This document shows positions 62,586 through 64,000 of a stretch of DNA of 64,000 nt, one piece after another (position 1 is the first letter of the stretch; every line of letters starts with the position of its first letter). The notes beneath the pieces were generated by a model that worked only from the letters and a program-made list of their open reading frames with translations, was not told the DNA's origin and did no database searches. The translations under genes and the position numbers were made by a program. Origin of the DNA: Chaunax sp. Z400 (taxonomy: Eukaryota; Chordata; Actinopteri; Lophiiformes; Chaunacidae); NCBI GenBank assembly GCA_037577475.1, contig CM075202.1:6161001-6225000 (forward strand). The letters run 5' to 3'.

Positions 62586-63768
62586 TAGCCTAAACCCATA
62601 GAAGTATGGGTATAAAAAAAGTTACTACACAAATGGTATTAATCAACTCCAAATGGCCTGAAACATGCTCCTAGACACTTCCTGCAGACACGATTTTGAC
62701 CTCAACACTTAGTAAAATTTTCACTCCAACTGGCACCCATTCATTCCAATGGGGGAAACATTTCGGTCTATAACTTGGGAATGGAAGGTCGTAGAGACTC
62801 GTGACCCTGATCCGTCGGACATAATTCGGGGTCTTTTAACACGCCAGACTTGTCCCCGAGTCTCTACGAGCTTCCGTTCCCGAGATACAAACAATCCAAA
62901 AATACCCAAAAATACAGGTCATATCTCGGGAACCGTAGGTCGTAGAGACTCGGGACAACTGCTGGCGTACCCAGAAAACCCATAAACCCCTAGACGGACC
63001 TCATCCCCGAGTCTCTACGACCTTCCGTTCCCGAGATACAAACAGTCCAAAAATTCCCCAAAATACAGGTCATATCTCGGGAACCGTAGGTCGTAGAGAC
63101 TCGGGACAACTGCTGGCGTACCCAGAAAACCCATAAACCCCTAGACGGACCTCATCCCTGAGTCTCTACGACCTTCCATTCCAGAGATACAAACAGTCCA
63201 AAAATTCCCGAAAATACAGGTCATATCTCGGGAACCGTAGGTCGTAGAGACTCGGAACAACTGCTGGCGTACCCAGAAAACCCATAAACCCCTAGACGGA
63301 CCTCATCCCCGAGTCTCTACGACCTTCCGTTCCCGAGATACAAACAGTCCAACAATTCCCCAAAATACAGGTCATATCTCGGGAACCGTAGGTCGTAGAG
63401 ACTCGGGACAACTGCTGGCGTACCCAGAAAACCCATAAACCCCTAGACGGACCTCATCCCTGAGTCTCTACGACCTTCCGTTCCAGAGATACAAACAGTC
63501 CAAAAATTCCCCAAAATACAGGTCATATCTCGGGAACCGTAGGTCGTAGAGACTCGGAACAACTGCTGGCGTAGCCAGAAAACCCATAAACCCCTAGAGG
63601 GACCTCATCCCCGATTCTCTACGACCTTCCGTTCCCGAGATACAAACAGTCCAAAAATTCCCCAAAATACAGGTCATATCTCGGGAACCGTAGGTCGTAG
63701 AGACTCGGGACAACTGCTGGCGTACTCAGAAAACCGATAAACCCCTAGACGGACCTCATCCCCGAGTC
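62586..63768. repeat. Satellite block B: lead-in plus six 151 bp palindromic units
   Basis: Homologous to block A with the same opening and closing junctions. The marker GGTCATATCTCGGG recurs at 62917, 63068, 63219, 63370, 63521 and 63672, an exact 151 bp period. Units 3 and 5 share private variants (CCCTGAGTC, TTCCAGAG, CTCGGAACAA), so the latest amplification was of a 302 bp dimer. As in block A, the last unit has GTACTCAG where others have GTACCCAG. Confidence 0.95.
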
Positions 63769-64000
63769 CCTAACCCTAACCCTAACCCTAGCTCAAACCC
63801 TAACCCTAACCCTAGCTCAAACCCTAACCCTAACCCTAGCTCAAACCCTAACCCTAACCCTAGCTCAAACCCTAACCCTAACCCAAGCTCAAACCCTAAC
63901 CCTAGCTCAAACCCTAACCCTAACCCTAACCCTAGCTCAAACCCTAACCCTAACCCTAACCCTAGCTCAAACCCTAACCCTAACCCTAACCCTAGCTCAA
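63769..64000. repeat. Degenerate telomeric array 3 (runs off the window)
   Basis: The same CCCTAA/CCCTAG/CTCAAA units as in arrays 1 and 2, continuing to the last base. The array's true extent is unknown. Confidence 0.97.

Overview
The window is vertebrate, almost certainly teleost fish, nuclear DNA. It has long AT-rich introns with GT-AG splice sites, long CA/TG microsatellites, fragments resembling common fish interspersed repeats (including a DANA/V-SINE-like SINE), and vertebrate-type TTAGGG telomeric hexamers. I cannot name the species.

1-33.3 kb: one multi-exon gene on the + strand, a Jagged-family Notch ligand best matched to JAG2 (jag2; I cannot say whether it is the teleost a or b paralogue). 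Twenty-four coding exons, equivalent to exons 3-26 of mammalian JAG genes, can be read by eye with consensus splice sites. Their summed length is 3396 bp, which is 1131 codons plus a stop with every phase consistent. They encode the end of the MNNL/C2 domain, the DSL domain, 16 EGF repeats, the cysteine-rich region, the juxtamembrane domain, one transmembrane helix and an acidic cytoplasmic tail. The signal-peptide exon and the main MNNL exon are not in the window, so positions 1-8487 are read as the 3' part of a large intron 2. A 3' UTR of about 2 kb follows the stop, with a cluster of Pumilio-type motifs.

33.4-54.6 kb: about 21 kb without a gene I can support. It holds microsatellites, fossil repeats (a SINE, a palindromic MITE, several fish repeat fragments) and a few possibly regulatory patches.

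54.6-64 kb: a layered subtelomere-like satellite. It starts with a 1.5 kb block of about four tandem 331-359 bp units. This is followed by arrays of degenerate telomeric hexamers in the CCCTAA orientation, interrupted by two homologous blocks of exactly 151 bp palindromic units (3 and 6 copies). Two blocks with identical junctions show a higher-order repeat of about 4.5 kb. The very long minus-strand ORFs here follow from period-6 repetition and are not genes. The CCCTAA orientation is the reverse of what a true right-hand chromosome end would show, and a small head-to-head TTAGGG/CCCTAA junction sits at the array's left edge. The array is therefore interstitial, inverted or a fusion/rearrangement product, or there is an assembly problem.
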